DNA of 64,000 bases from Erodium maritimum. Taxonomy: Eukaryota > Streptophyta > Magnoliopsida > Geraniales > Geraniaceae. The position numbers and the translations under genes were made by a program. The DNA lies in assembly GCA_963921825.1 (NCBI GenBank), contig OY997589.1, forward strand, positions 22,279,482-22,343,481. The letters run 5' to 3'. The notes beneath the pieces are model-generated. The model made no database searches and had not been told where the DNA came from. It saw nothing but the letters and a program-made list of their open reading frames with translations. Shown piece after piece: positions 46,247 to 57,468 of the stretch (its first letter is position 1; each line of letters starts with the position of its first letter).

Positions 46247-48464
46247 CGCCAATGGGACCCTCCAAGAAGTCGGTAGCTACTTGTACTAAAAAACAAGTAA
46301 GCGTAATCACGCTGATGCATGGGGGAGGCGGAGTCGGGGCCAGGACGAACTTCGTTCGTGGGGGAGTGCTTGGACCACGGGGACTGACGGGAGGAGCCCC
46401 GGTGGCATAACCGGCGGTCGAAGATGGTTAGGGTTCCCTTGGTTCAAGCTCCCTAGACGTGTTGTGAAGACCGCCTCAGTTTAAAAAGTTCTTTTATTTA
46501 TTTAAAAGTGTCCGATTGGAACGTCGAGGGTGTTTTTGGGTTAATCTCTTTTTCGTAAAAATAAAAATAAAAAAATTGGCTTTTTGAATCAGTTTTATAA
46601 AAAAAAAAAATTGTTGGGTCGGACCGGTTCGGACCAGACCCGACCAGGCCAGATCCGGCCCGTTTTCATCCCGTTCTCGTCTTGGGCCGTGTGGCCCAAC
46701 CCGGCAAAGTCCGGTAGTCAGGCCCGGTTGAGGCTCGGGTATAAAAGGGTCGTTTTAGGGTTAGAAACCCTAATTTCTACAACCGTTCTCCTTTCCCTCT
46801 CTGCAACCGAACCCGACTTCCCCTCTCACCTTCATCTCCTTCCTCCTTCGTCGCCACGGCGTCCCCGACCTCCCTTCTCCTCCCTCGCATCACCACCACA
46901 CCGTGCCCGTCACCGCCTCTCCGTCCTTCCCCGTCTTCGAGACCGATATGGTCGCCATCGTCCCGAGCTCCTCTCCGCTCGAGCCTCGCAGCCACGCCCT
47001 CGTCCCGCCTCCATCTCCGTTTCCCCTCTTAGATCCGAGTTCCAGCCGCCGTGAATCGACGTGTTGACGCCGTCCCGACGCGGATTCGTCACTCCCGGGA
47101 CAGTAACCACCTCCCCGCGTCGTTGTTTTCTTTACGGTGAGATTCTCACCCTAGAGCTTCGACTGGCAACGGCATCGTCGATGGCCGGTCGAGCTGCAAA
47201 CCGAGCTTTCCTTCTCCTCTTGTTTTTCTGATCTCTCCCGAGCTTCTCCTTCTCTTTATTATTTCTGTCCCGAACTCTTCTCGGATTTGGACTGTTTTGA
47301 AACAAAATTTCACCTTAGATCTGGAAACAGAAATCTTCTGGAATCTGTCGAGTTTGAAATTAGAAAATTAAGGTTTTTGATCTGTATAAAGGGAAAATGT
47401 TTAAAAACAAAACTAGATTTGTTTAAATGAGAAAAAGGGTTTAAAATGAGTTTTAAATTAAAATCCGATTGATTTAAAACGGGTTTTGAGCAGTTGAACG
47501 AATCTAGAAAGTGGGACATTGAAACTAGACTGTAAAACGGACCTTGAACGGGATAAAAGTGAAACGCTGAAACGCTACCTCGAGAATCGTGCCACGAAAC
47601 CCGTGCCTCGAGGTCTGTGCATTGGGACCGTGCCTTGGGAAACATGCACCTGTTTCGGTGCTCAGGTGCTCGAACCCGATTCGTCGTAATCCTACTTTTA
47701 TCCCGTTCGAGCCTAAAAGACAACTATTGAACTTAAATCGAAACCGTTGTAACCTTTTAATTAATTTGTGAAACCGGTTTTAATTGTAGTTTTCTGTGTA
47801 AAGTAGAGTCCGGCTTCGATAGAAGAGAAGACCGGAGGTAGCGAGCCAGGACGTCAGCAACTAGGAGACGTAGCGGTTGTACGTCGGTTGAGGTAGGGAA
47901 GTAGCGGATACCGGTTTAATTGCGGAAAGTTACTAGTATGCATGCTAGGTTTAATAAAAACTGGAAAGACGTTTATATCAGATAATAACTGGACGAGTCA
48001 TAGTAACATGTAGGACGAGAACAACTAGCGTAGCCGATTGAACTGCGAACATTTACGTTTCTGTCTTGGAAATTGCTGTGCTGGTAGATTGGCCGTGTCG
48101 AGCCGTAGGTTGTGTGTTGTTTTGGAATTTCCTGTTATTGGTTGAGATGCTTGCCGTGTGAGTCGGTGTCATTAGGTTTAATAGACAAGATTAGTATATC
48201 CGTTGAGCATGTTGTTGTTATGTATGGGCGAGTGTGTCGTGGTTGTGTTGATCTGAACCCTTGGTTGTGTGATGGTCGGGTGAGTGATAGACCGATGTGA
48301 CTGGTTGTGGTAAGATTGTTGGGCTCGGTAAGCCGTGTTTAATTATGACACTTGTAATATTTATCTTGTTGTGTGTTCTGAGAAAAGACGTAACCGGAGT
48401 GATACTTGCACCGTGGGATAGTTTAGGTGTAGTGGATCGAGGCCAAGGATGGCGTGTTTGATAA

Positions 48465-48570
48465 CCGAGTCTATGTGACGGGAAGTTTATGACCCTGAGT
48501 CTACGTGACAGGAAGACGTCCGACTGAGGGATTTTCGGTCTAGGATGTTACCCCGAGTCTACGTGACGGG
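48465..48570 (+). repeat. Hairpin array in family A left LTR
   Basis: Three units with a centre AGTCTACGTGA (once AGTCTATGTGA) and stems CCG/CGG (48465-48482), CCTG/CAGG (48494-48512) and CCCG/CGGG (48552-48570). The T-A pair of unit 2 replaces the C-G pair of unit 3. Confidence 0.62.
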
Positions 48571-48968
48571 TAGGTGTCGGGACCGAGGCTTCGTGTTACG
48601 GTACGACATAAATGGCTGGGTGCATTCGGTGGTGTTGGGAACTACCGTTCGGGTTATGGGTTTGTTCTGCTGAGTGTTCCGGTACGTTATGAGGGTGTCG
48701 GGCTGTGGACAGCCAACCGAGTAGGGGACTGCAGTACGGGACGTGTTATGCTTTTACAGTTTACTTTATGTTTGATGACGTGATATTTGGTGTGTTGGTT
48801 GATGTCTGTGCTGTTTGTCGTTTATGGTTGCGAGCTCGAGTTGGTCTTGAGTTGAGGATTGTGGTTACGAGTTCCCTTGGAAATTAGTTGTGTGCTGTAC
48901 TAGTATGCCCTAATTGGACGGTACCCGTGGTGGTGAGCGCTTGCTTATAACCTTAACTACTTTCCTAC

Positions 48969-49005
48969 TGAGCGAAAGCTCACCCCTTACCTTGTTGTTT
49001 TTCAG
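48969..49005 (+). other. Conserved hairpin plus 3'-splice-site-like motif (left LTR, family A)
   Basis: TGAGCGAAAGCTCA: a 5-bp stem closed by a GAAA tetraloop, then CCCCTTACC and TTGTTGTTTTTCAG. The AG is 23 nt after the hairpin and 255 nt before the LTR end. Confidence 0.6.
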
Positions 49006-49263
49006 GTTCTAAGCGGGAAGTGTACTAGCTGGATGCTCGATGCTTAGGAGCTTACGAGGGTCCTAGGCTAGGTAGTCTAGAGACGTACTGTTTTACTTTG
49101 AACTGTTTCACCGCTGGTTCTTTTTCCGAGTTGTGACTCGCATAGTGTTTAAAGTTTTAAAATTTTGAGATAGAGACTTGTTGGCTTTATTTTCGAGTAA
49201 AATTGTTATTGTTTTAGTTCACGTCTCGAGTCCGGTCAAAACCGGATTTGGTGCGTGACAATT

Positions 49264-49276
49264 TGGTATCAGAGCC
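49264..49276 (+). other. Primer-binding site (initiator tRNA-Met type)
   Basis: TGGTATCAGAGCC starts three bases after the left LTR end and is complementary to the 3' end of plant initiator tRNA-Met, the usual primer of many plant LTR elements. Confidence 0.9.
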
Positions 49277-51440
49277 TTGTTTCATTTGAAAATGTTTTTC
49301 AAACCTCGGACCGTACGTCAATTAGGTGGGTAGAGTTAGGTTGTTGAGTTTCGGTGTGTCGGTTACGCAACTCGGGGATGTCCTAAGCGTATGAACGAGA
49401 CGAGAAAGTCTCGGGTTGGTTGTTTGACTGAACTGTTGTGTATTGTGGATCTGGTCTGTCTGTGCAGGTTGTGTTTTGAGTGCCCACTTAAGCGGATGGT
49501 TAGTGTAATTTACGAATGAGTCATGCCCGATTTTCTGCAGAAACTGAAGTGTATGTACCATCACGGTTTGACTATAGGGGCCACTATAGCTGGACGTGAA
49601 TGGGGGGGGGGGGATATCAGGTTGTTACAACGTAGTTCGGGGACGCCTGAACCAGGTTGTAACGACACGATATCGACATGAATGTTTTGGGTGAAAATTG
49701 TCCGTGCTAAAACTTTAAATCCAAGTTGTTGATTGTCCATGTGAACTGTTCGGATGTTATAATTGTGAACTGCGTGACTTATGTGTAAACTCTTTGACTG
49801 TTGATTGATGGGTGTGCACTTCTCTTTTTGGGTGTTATTGTGTGACTATACTACTATACTTAGTATATTATTAGTATGTGGGTGACTGGTTGATCCGTGT
49901 GTGCACGTTAGTTATGATAAGCACGTCGTTCTTTAAGGGTAAGAAACTAAGCGTGGGCGTTGCCCGTGCGAAGAGTACCTGCGGCGTGGTACCTCGAGGT
50001 AGGAGATGGAAGCCGTTGGGGGCACATGCGCCATGGTTACTCCCACTGGGGAGGTTACGAGGGACAACACCAGTACGTCCCCGGGCTACTACGGGACAGA
50101 GTATCAGAGGAGAAGTACGAGGCCATAGTTACGGCGTGGATCGTTTGCACCAGTTTGGGGTGGCCATCGAGGTGAATGGATGCAAGAAGTTCGAGAGAGG
50201 GCCCTGAGCCCGGAGTTTGGGTCAAGTTCTCGACCCGATGAATCAGGTGTAGTTTTGGAGATGGTGGATACAACGACAACAGTGGAACGTGGTCACAGGA
50301 AGACCGCGAGGGCCGTAAGACTCGGTTGCAACTGAGCAATGATGCAAGATCGTACGAGACTCGATAACCGAGAGGGCGGAGAACCGCAGGGTTCTCCCGG
50401 CCACATTCTACAGTCTGACTGTATGAAGCGGACAGGATCAGGAACAACGATAGGTGGGCCAATGTGTTTACACGGTCGACAACCGGGACATCGGAGATGA
50501 GTGCCCGAGCGGCGGAGGGCCGCAACAACACTAGCATGCCGTCAACCCGGTCAAGAGAGGTGATCGAGCGACGTTGAGATCAGAGTGGCGCAGCGGAAGC
50601 GTGGTGGGCCCATAACCTACAGTCATCGCATTCTTCTGTTTGATGTACACTTGTGTATGATAGAAGTGGGAGTACCTCACGAGGTATCCGGAAACAAATC
50701 ACCGAGTACGACTACCCTAGCTCTTTCAGGCCAGTAACACTATGGCACCGTACGAAGAGTTGGATGATAGGTCGGGCATTTGCCAAGCAGGGCACATTTG
50801 AGGTTAATAGTGATCAGTATGGTCCCGAGTTGCTCGAGAAGCGACTGAAGGGTCGCGTGATCGTGGATGATTAAAAACCGCGCAGAGTTAACACGGAAGC
50901 GCGATGATGAGGTACGCGCGAGGTATCCAAGCTGTTCGGAGCCGGAAAGACTGGTACTTGTAGTGTATTCAGTTTCGTGGTACCGTGGGTGAATCGACTT
51001 GTAAAATGGTTGAGTTTACGTGTTATTTACTTGTGTTACTGTGGGTGGTTGGTCAGGGCGTGACTACGTTTGGAGTTCGATGACGATCGTCCGAGTAACG
51101 GGATGTGGACTTCTTTTGTTTGTTGGAAGCGCGATAATTGGTTAAACGAGTGAGTAGCCGAGGAGAAGTGTCCAGGTGTTGGATCCGTTTTAAGTGCGAG
51201 GTGAGAAAGTTTTTCCGGTGTGATACCTATGCCGACGGACGGTTCCGGTATAGGATGTCTCGACCAAGTTGCGTGTGGCGAGGTGACGTCTTTACCGACG
51301 GAGGATTCCGGTATCGACTAGCAGGCTTAAGTGTTTCCGTGTACTGGAGGAGCAATAGACTGGGAATTTCAATCGGACGTTCCCTAAGAGAGGGTTAAGT
51401 GTAGCGCGTTCGTTTTGAATTTCGAGGACAAAATTCTTTT

Positions 51441-51452
51441 AAGGGGGGAAGA
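51441..51452 (+). other. Polypurine tract
   Basis: AAGGGGGGAAGA directly before the right LTR start at 51454. Confidence 0.85.
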
Positions 51453-51453
51453 T

Positions 51454-52746
51454 TGTGAAGACCGCCTCAGTTTAAAAAGTTCTTTTATTTATTTAAAAGT
51501 GTTCGATTGGAACGTCGAGGGTTTTTTGGGTTAATCTCTTTTTCGTAAAAATAAAAATAAAAAAATGGCTTTTTGAATCAGTTTTATAAAATAAAATAAA
51601 AATAAAAAAAATTGTTGGGTCGGACCGGTTCGGACCAGACCCGACCAGGCCAGATCCGGCCCGTTTTCAGCCCGTTCTCGTCTTGGGTCGTGCGGCCCAA
51701 CCCGGCGAAGTCCGGTAGTCAGGCCCGGTTGAGGCTCGGGTATAAAAGGGTCGTTTTAGGGTTAGAAACCCTAATTTCTGCAGCCGTTCTCCTTTCCCTC
51801 TCTGCAACCGAACCCGACTTCCCCTCTCACCTTCATCTCCTTCCTCCTTCGTCGCCACGGCGTCCCCGACCTCCCTTCTCCTCCTCTCGCATCACCACCA
51901 CACCGTGCCCGTCACCGCCTCTCCGTCCTTCCCCGTCTCCGAGACCGATCCGGTCGCCATCGTCCCGAGCTCCTCTCCGCTCGAGCCTCACAGCCACGCC
52001 CTCGTCCCGCCTCCATCTCCGTTTCCCCTCTCAGATCCGAGTTCCAGCCGCCGTGAATCGACGCGTCGACATCGTCCCGACGCGGATTCGTCACTCCCGG
52101 GACAGTAACCACCTCCCCGCGTCGTTGTTTTCTTTACGGTGAGATTCTCACCCTAGAGCTTCGGCCGACAACGGCATCGCCGATGGCCGGTCGAGCTGCA
52201 AACTGAGCTTTCCTTCTCCTCTTGTTTTTCCTGATCTCTCCCGAGCTTCTCCTTCTCTTTATTATTTCTGTCCCGAACTCTTCTCGGATTTGGACTGTTT
52301 TGAAACAAAATTTCACCTTAGATCTGGAAACAGAAATCTTCTGGAATCTGTCGAGTTTGAAATAAGAAAATTAAGGTTTTTGATCTGTATAAAGGGAAAA
52401 TGTTTAAAAACAAAACTAGATTTGTTTAAATGAGAACCTTAACTACTTTCCTACTGAGCGAAAGCTCACCCCTTACCTTGTTGTTTTTCAGGTTCTAAGC
52501 GGGAAGTGTACTAGCTGGATGCTCGATGCTTGGGAGCTTACGAGGGTCCTAGGCTAGGTAGTCTAGAGACGTACTGTTTTACTTTGAACTGTTTCACCAC
52601 TGGTTCTTTTTCCGAGCTGTGACTCGCGTAGTGTTTAAAGTGTTAAAAATTTGAGATAGAGACTTGTTGGCTTTATTTTCGAGTAAAATTGTTATTGTTT
52701 TAGTTCACGTCTCGAGTCCGGTCAAAACCGGATTTGGGGCGTGACA
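51454..52746 (+). repeat. Right LTR of the family A element
   Basis: Starts and ends as the left LTR. TATA box at 51741-51748, and the conserved hairpin/acceptor motif at 52455-52491, again 255 nt from the end. Length 1293 bp. Confidence 0.85.
52455..52491 (+). other. Conserved hairpin plus 3'-splice-site-like motif (right LTR)
   Basis: Identical in arrangement to 48969-49005: TGAGCGAAAGCTCA, then a pyrimidine tract ending TTTTTCAG. Confidence 0.58.
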
Positions 52747-52751
52747 CGTGT

Positions 52752-52960
52752 CGTAGACGGAGTGGACGAGGTTCCCGTAACAGCGACGACGAACGCGACC
52801 GTGGTTGGAGTGGACAAGGAAGGGTGAAAGGTCGTGCTCGATATGGGAGATACGTGGGTGCTTGGCAGATCAGCTATGGGAAGTACAACAGTGACTTCAC
52901 GGAGGAGAGAAAAAGAGAAGGAGAGGAGAGGGTTGAACCCTAATTTTCCAGTCTCTTAAA
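52752..52960 (-). mobile_element. LINE-like leader fragment split by the LTR element
   Basis: On the minus strand AATTAGGGTTCAACCCTC (about 52945) opens a CT-rich leader like those of the RT-less units. Across the LTR element it continues into 46462-46250 (reading AGGGAACCCTAACC). Probably one older insertion interrupted by the LTR element. No tail or target duplication was matched. Confidence 0.35.
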
Positions 52961-55690
52961 CTCTATTAAAATCGTGTATAGTTCCTTAAAAAATAAGGGA
53001 TGTTCATACAATCCCTTCATTCTTTAGTTAAGTTTATTTATTTACTTATTTTGTATGAATGATCAATATTTACAGTAAAGTTATGTCAGATTTCTAAGTC
53101 AAAATTAAATGACATAGCATTATTGAGGCTTCAATCCTATGAGACATAGAAATCTTTGTGTTAGATCTTCCCATGTTGTTATGGTATAATGAGGTCAGTT
53201 GAAGATCCAGCAGAAGGCTTCATCTCTTAAGGAAAAAGGGAAAAGCCGTAACTTAATTGTATCATCCGAGTCCATTGTACCTGAAAGTAGAACAAATGGA
53301 AAGAAATTTAGTTAAATGCAATGCAGAAGCAGGATCTATAAATGCAGTCCTGCTGAATGCAAATTGCTTAACCAAATTAATCAAAGAAGTCATGATCTCG
53401 AAATCGTGATATGTCACTACTGGTGCTTGAATGCTCTGATGCAGCCTGTTGGTATGAGGTGTACCATAGTCACACGTGTATCTTGGTGGTCTCTCAACTG
53501 TTATATGATCCTATGGTGGATCTCCCCGGACCACCTGGCTTGATTGTACCCTACGAGGATTATGTCCATTTGTTTCAACTTCAGGGGGATCTTCCATTAT
53601 AATTGAGCCGCTACTTCACTTGGCGACCTTTTTTTTTCAACATTCGAATTTTAAACTTCCCTACTTCTCATAAATTTGTATCACTAGGTAAACCACTTAG
53701 AGGGGATTTAGATCTTGTAAGTATAAAATATCTGAAGCAATAAGCACAAGACGAGAATAGAGTATAAAACAAAAATTATAAAAGACGAGTAAATAAGTGA
53801 AACACTCGTAACACAACTTTATAGAAAAGGTTGGATCAATTGATCCATGGGAACGACGCCATTAACTTGACACCCTACGGACAAAAAAGCGCACGACAAG
53901 CGTACCGACCGTCAAGTAGTATTTTGGAAATAAGTCCAGATTGTCGTATCCATGGGAGCACGAGACAAGAAATTTCTATTTAGAGCTGTTATTAAGCTAT
54001 TTCGTTAAATAAATGGTTTGATTTTGAAAGTTATGCAAAAGTAAACAATAATCAAAATGTAACTAAGTATTTAGGAGAATCAGAAAAGTGTTCGAATAAG
54101 AGAGAAAGGTAATATAAGGTATGAGTTCATAGAAACCATTACAATGCATTGAATGTTGAAAAATGCTGCGAGTTATCCAATTTTAAGGGCAACGAACTAT
54201 CATTAAACTAGTCATAATTTCTCTTGAATGTTTTGGACCCTAATGGAATGTAACCACCTAGTTCTCCCGAATCTAGATGTAGGATGACCTAAAACACTCA
54301 TGTCTCCGAAAATTTCTAGTTTTCAGTGCGAAACCTATAGCTATTGCGATTGTGTTAACCTAAATATCCCTAGTCTAGATTTAAACCCAATTTATATTGG
54401 ATTTTAGACTAATTTCAATTCTCATCTTACGAGTATTGAATCCCATTCCATATCATCTAGCATGTACGAGAGATAAAACATTAAGTATAAATCAAATGAT
54501 AAACCCTAAACTAGATTCAATCTCACAATATTCCTAGCAGTCAACAAAATTAAAATCAATTTCTAATCCCACATAATCCTAGATTATGAGGGTTTAGTTG
54601 TTCATGGAAGACGAAGTAGAATACATGGATAAACACAACCAAGCAATTTTCATATTGAGAAAGTGTAAGAATCAAAATAGCCATATGTGATTACAAGGAT
54701 GTTCTTAAATGCTTCAAACTTCTCTCTTCCTAGCTCTCAACTCTTCCCCCTTCTAGCTCATCCCCAATACAATTTATCCCCAATCTAAATCTAAATTTTG
54801 ACTTTAAAAGGGTAGAAATCGAATCTGAAACGAAATAGAGAAGTTGGTCCGCGTGCGTCACGCGACGCTCATGGTACCGGGTGAGGGACTGTGATGGGTC
54901 ACTCCTCGATACCAGGACGTGTACCGTATCAGGACAGCGAGATTTTCCTTTTGTCGCGTCTTCGGGCATGGGAAATCTACCGGTTCAGGGTCCTTGCCCG
55001 TGCCGGTATCAGACCCAATTCCGGGCTTGACCCCGTGAGAGCCAACTTTCTTGCTGCCACATTCGCCATTTCCATCCGATTCAAGGCCCAGATATGTGCG
55101 AGCCACAGCTCCGATGGGTTTTTGCTCCAAGTCGCACTCTTTTAGCTTTACGACATGTTATTAATCAGAAATACAGAAGTAGAAGAGTTCGAAATAAAAC
55201 CAGAGTAAAAAACCTAATTAAATCCGACTAAACGTGATACTTTTAGTGTTAAGATACGTCTGCATCAAGGCCCAATACATCTTTTAAAAATAAAATGCAT
55301 GAAAATGGTAAATATATGAAAAAATATGCTTTGTGTTGTTTGTTGGGAAACACGTTGGGCCAAATTGCTTGTTTGCGTTTATTGGTATGCTTACGAATAA
55401 GAAAGTTGAGCCATTATCTATTTGGGGTGCAGGCCCGATTAAAATTTGCAAGTAAATTGGTTGTATGTGCAGCCCAAACCAATGTTTGGTTATAGTTAAA
55501 TGTTGTTGTATAGACCCAACTTAGGCTACTTAAACTTGATTAATAAGTTGGATGTTTACTTGCTTATCAGAATCCAACCTCGTCGGAACTTTTGTGATAT
55601 GCTTTGACAATATCAGGTTCTATCTCCTTCATATTTGAGTATATAATTAATTTGAGGGTCACACAAGCTTTTTAAAACACATAACAAGAC
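52961..55690. other. No gene seen; intergenic with short ORFs
   Basis: 53411-53602 has a frame reading PMVDLPGPPGLIVPYEDYVHLF, which looks protein-like but belongs to no family I recognise. 54820-55140 has GC-richer text with ORFs in both strands. No splice-consistent gene model could be built. Confidence 0.4.
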
Positions 55691-55869
55691 TTGGTCTGGT
55701 TCAAGGGGAAAGAGAGGATATAAAAGTCCCTATCACGATTCACAAGGTCAATCATTGGACAATTTCTTTCTACTTTCATTCTACAGAAACCATTCCCTCA
55801 TATATATACACTCATATATGATCTATGACACTATTTCATAAGTGATATTTGTTTGTAGTAGTAAAGAAG

Positions 55870-56143
55870 ATGGAAATAATTGCAGTTGTGCTCATAGTAT
55901 GTGGTTGCAAGCGTTGTAACCTTGTGGTGTCTGGACCGCAACAAAGATAGTCAGGCTCAGGCTCATGGGACAAGCCGCTCTGTTCAAAATCGTGACGTGG
56001 AGCGAGGGACAAGAAATGGTGGCATGGTTGGTCTTGGTGCAGGTGTAGCAACAACAGCTGCTATAACCAACAGTGCCAGTGGCTGTGGTGGTGGTGGAGA
56101 TGGTGGCGGTGGTTGTAGAGGTGGAGGTGGATGTGGAGAATAA
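55870..56143 (+). pseudogene. Small glycine/cysteine-rich membrane protein gene, frameshifted
   Basis: An ATG at 55870 opens MEIIAVVLIV, the start of a membrane anchor. The next frame, from 55901, continues VVASVVTLWCLDRNKDSQAQ, then VGLGAGVATTAAITNSASG and a C-terminal SGCGGGGDGGGGCRGGGGCGE before a stop at 56141-56143. The two frames differ by one base, and an in-frame TAG precedes the second, so the copy is frameshifted unless an unusual splice joins them. The layout (short hydrophobic N terminus, charged linker, Gly/Cys tail) resembles small plant glycine-rich membrane proteins; I cannot name the gene. TATATATACACTC upstream (about 55801) may be the TATA region. Confidence 0.5.
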
Positions 56144-56744
56144 TATTACCAATTGCTGTGTAGAAATGTTAGCAGAAATGACAGTGCATAATCTGGTACA
56201 AGCGAGCATAAGTGATGTGGAAAATCTCCTATAAGGTTGTTTGTGTTTGTAAGTTTATGCTTCAACTATGCGTTTGTTAGGATTTTAATATATAGCGTGA
56301 TTTATTTGAGCAGAATGAGTGGTTGTTGTTCGAATTCTCTTCAACTATTAATGTATTTATGTAACATCAATTCAAATTTCAATGGAGTAATATTGGTATA
56401 TAAGCAGTAAGAAAGAAGTTTCCTTAGCTGTTTCATGCTTCAGCAGCTCAAGTCAACTGTGGCAAATTTAACTGTCACATGCATGGTATATTGGTGTTCC
56501 TTTTAGGATACTAATGTAATTTGGACACAAAACCTCTCATTTGAAATACTATTTCTCTCTCTCTCTATTTATATATCAGATGATATATGTTGTTTGTTGC
56601 AGTCTTTGGGAGCGTATGCAACTGTGCTCATCATTTGGTGGTCTAAGGTTGGGTTTTTTCTACTGCAAAGAGATAGAAACTAAACGAGTGATTGTGTTCA
56701 AGTCTTCAACTAGTAGTCTTCGGGTAGTATAAGTTCCTAATGTT

Positions 56745-57468
56745 GTCAAGAAACCAAAAAGAGTTCAAAAGGAGATGGTTGTGGAGGATGGGGTGGTGCT
56801 AGGGATAGCCAAAAAGCCCCGACCCCGACGGGGACCCGACGTCCCCGCCCCGTGCGGGGCGGGGTACGGGGCGGTAAACGGAGATTTTGGCGGGGGCGGG
56901 GCGGGGACGGGGCAAGCACTCCCCGCCCCGCGGGGCGGCCCGCCCAGTGCCCCGCGGGGATCCCCGCTCTATTAATTTAAAAAATATATATTAATAATTA
57001 ATATTTTTTTAAAACACATAATATATTGTTTTTGCATATGATGTTTACTTATTTAAATTTTATATCTAAAAAATAGAGAACTTAGTTCAAAAATGTCAAA
57101 CGGTAATTTTTGCTTATTTATATTTTATATCTAAAAGATAGAAGACTTAGTTCGAATATGCACATTATGAGACACGGAAGTCGTGTGATGTTTGTTTTAT
57201 ATACGTGTTGTCTAAAATTATGGATTAAGAATTGTGTGATATAAAAATTTATATTTTTTTCGGGGAGAAAATGGGGCGGGGAATCCCCGTTTCCCCGCGG
57301 GGCGGGGTCAACGCGGGGTCGATGCAGGGTGCGGGGCGGGGCGGGGCGGGGCGGGGCGCGAGGAAGCGGGGCGGGGATGGGGCGCGGGGTCCCCGCCCCG
57401 AACCCGCCCCGTTGCCATCCCTAGGTGGTGCTGGTTGTGGCGGTGGTTGTTGTGGCTGTGAAGGTTGA
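56745..57468 (+). pseudogene. Second glycine/cysteine-rich gene, last exon split by a hAT element
   Basis: Before the insertion the frame reads QETKKSSKGDGCGGWGGA. After it, GCGGGCCGCEG follows and the stop TGA is at 57466-57468. Removing the element and one copy of its 8-bp duplication leaves an open Gly/Cys-rich tail like that at 55870-56143, about 1 kb upstream, so the two look like tandem relatives. An in-frame stop lies just upstream of this exon, so an intron acceptor (GTCAAG or nearby) is presumed. A hydrophobic stretch (ATVLIIWWSKVGFFYC, about 56610-56665) may be the remains of its first exon. Confidence 0.45.
56800..57423. mobile_element. GC-rich hAT-type element (624 bp) inserted in a gene
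   Basis: Ends TAGGGATAGCC and (reverse complement) TAGGGATGGCAAC, with a perfect 8-bp duplication GGTGGTGC at 56792-56799 and 57424-57431. The two sides are extremely G/C-rich (GGGGCGGGG and CCCCGCCCC words), able to fold into a long hairpin around an AT-rich centre (56975-57260). No ORF of a transposase. The 8-bp duplication points to hAT. Confidence 0.75.

Larger units (their letters stand above)
46463..49260 (+). repeat. Left LTR of the family A element (2798 bp)
   Basis: TATA box TATAAAAG at 46740-46747; AGAAACCCTAATTT at about 46763; CT-rich leader; GAGGTAGGGAAGTAGCGG (about 47893); hairpin array at 48465-48570; hairpin and acceptor-like site at 48969-49005. Same length and order of parts as the solo LTR at 7646. 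Confidence 0.88.
46463..52746 (+). mobile_element. LTR retrotransposon, family A, with PBS and PPT but no gag-pol seen
   Basis: The 5-bp duplication CGTGT (46458-46462 and 52747-52751) flanks it. The left LTR is 46463-49260 and the right LTR 51454-52746, both starting TGTGAAGACCGCCTCAG and ending GTGACA; by eye they differ at only a few percent of shared sites, so the insertion looks young. A primer-binding site TGGTATCAGAGCC (initiator tRNA-Met type) is at 49264-49276 and a polypurine tract AAGGGGGGAAGA at 51441-51452. The 2.2-kb interior has only short ORFs with no protease, RT, RNase H or integrase motif. It would have depended on a partner element. Ty3 affinity is inferred from PBS type and LTR style. 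Confidence 0.88.
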
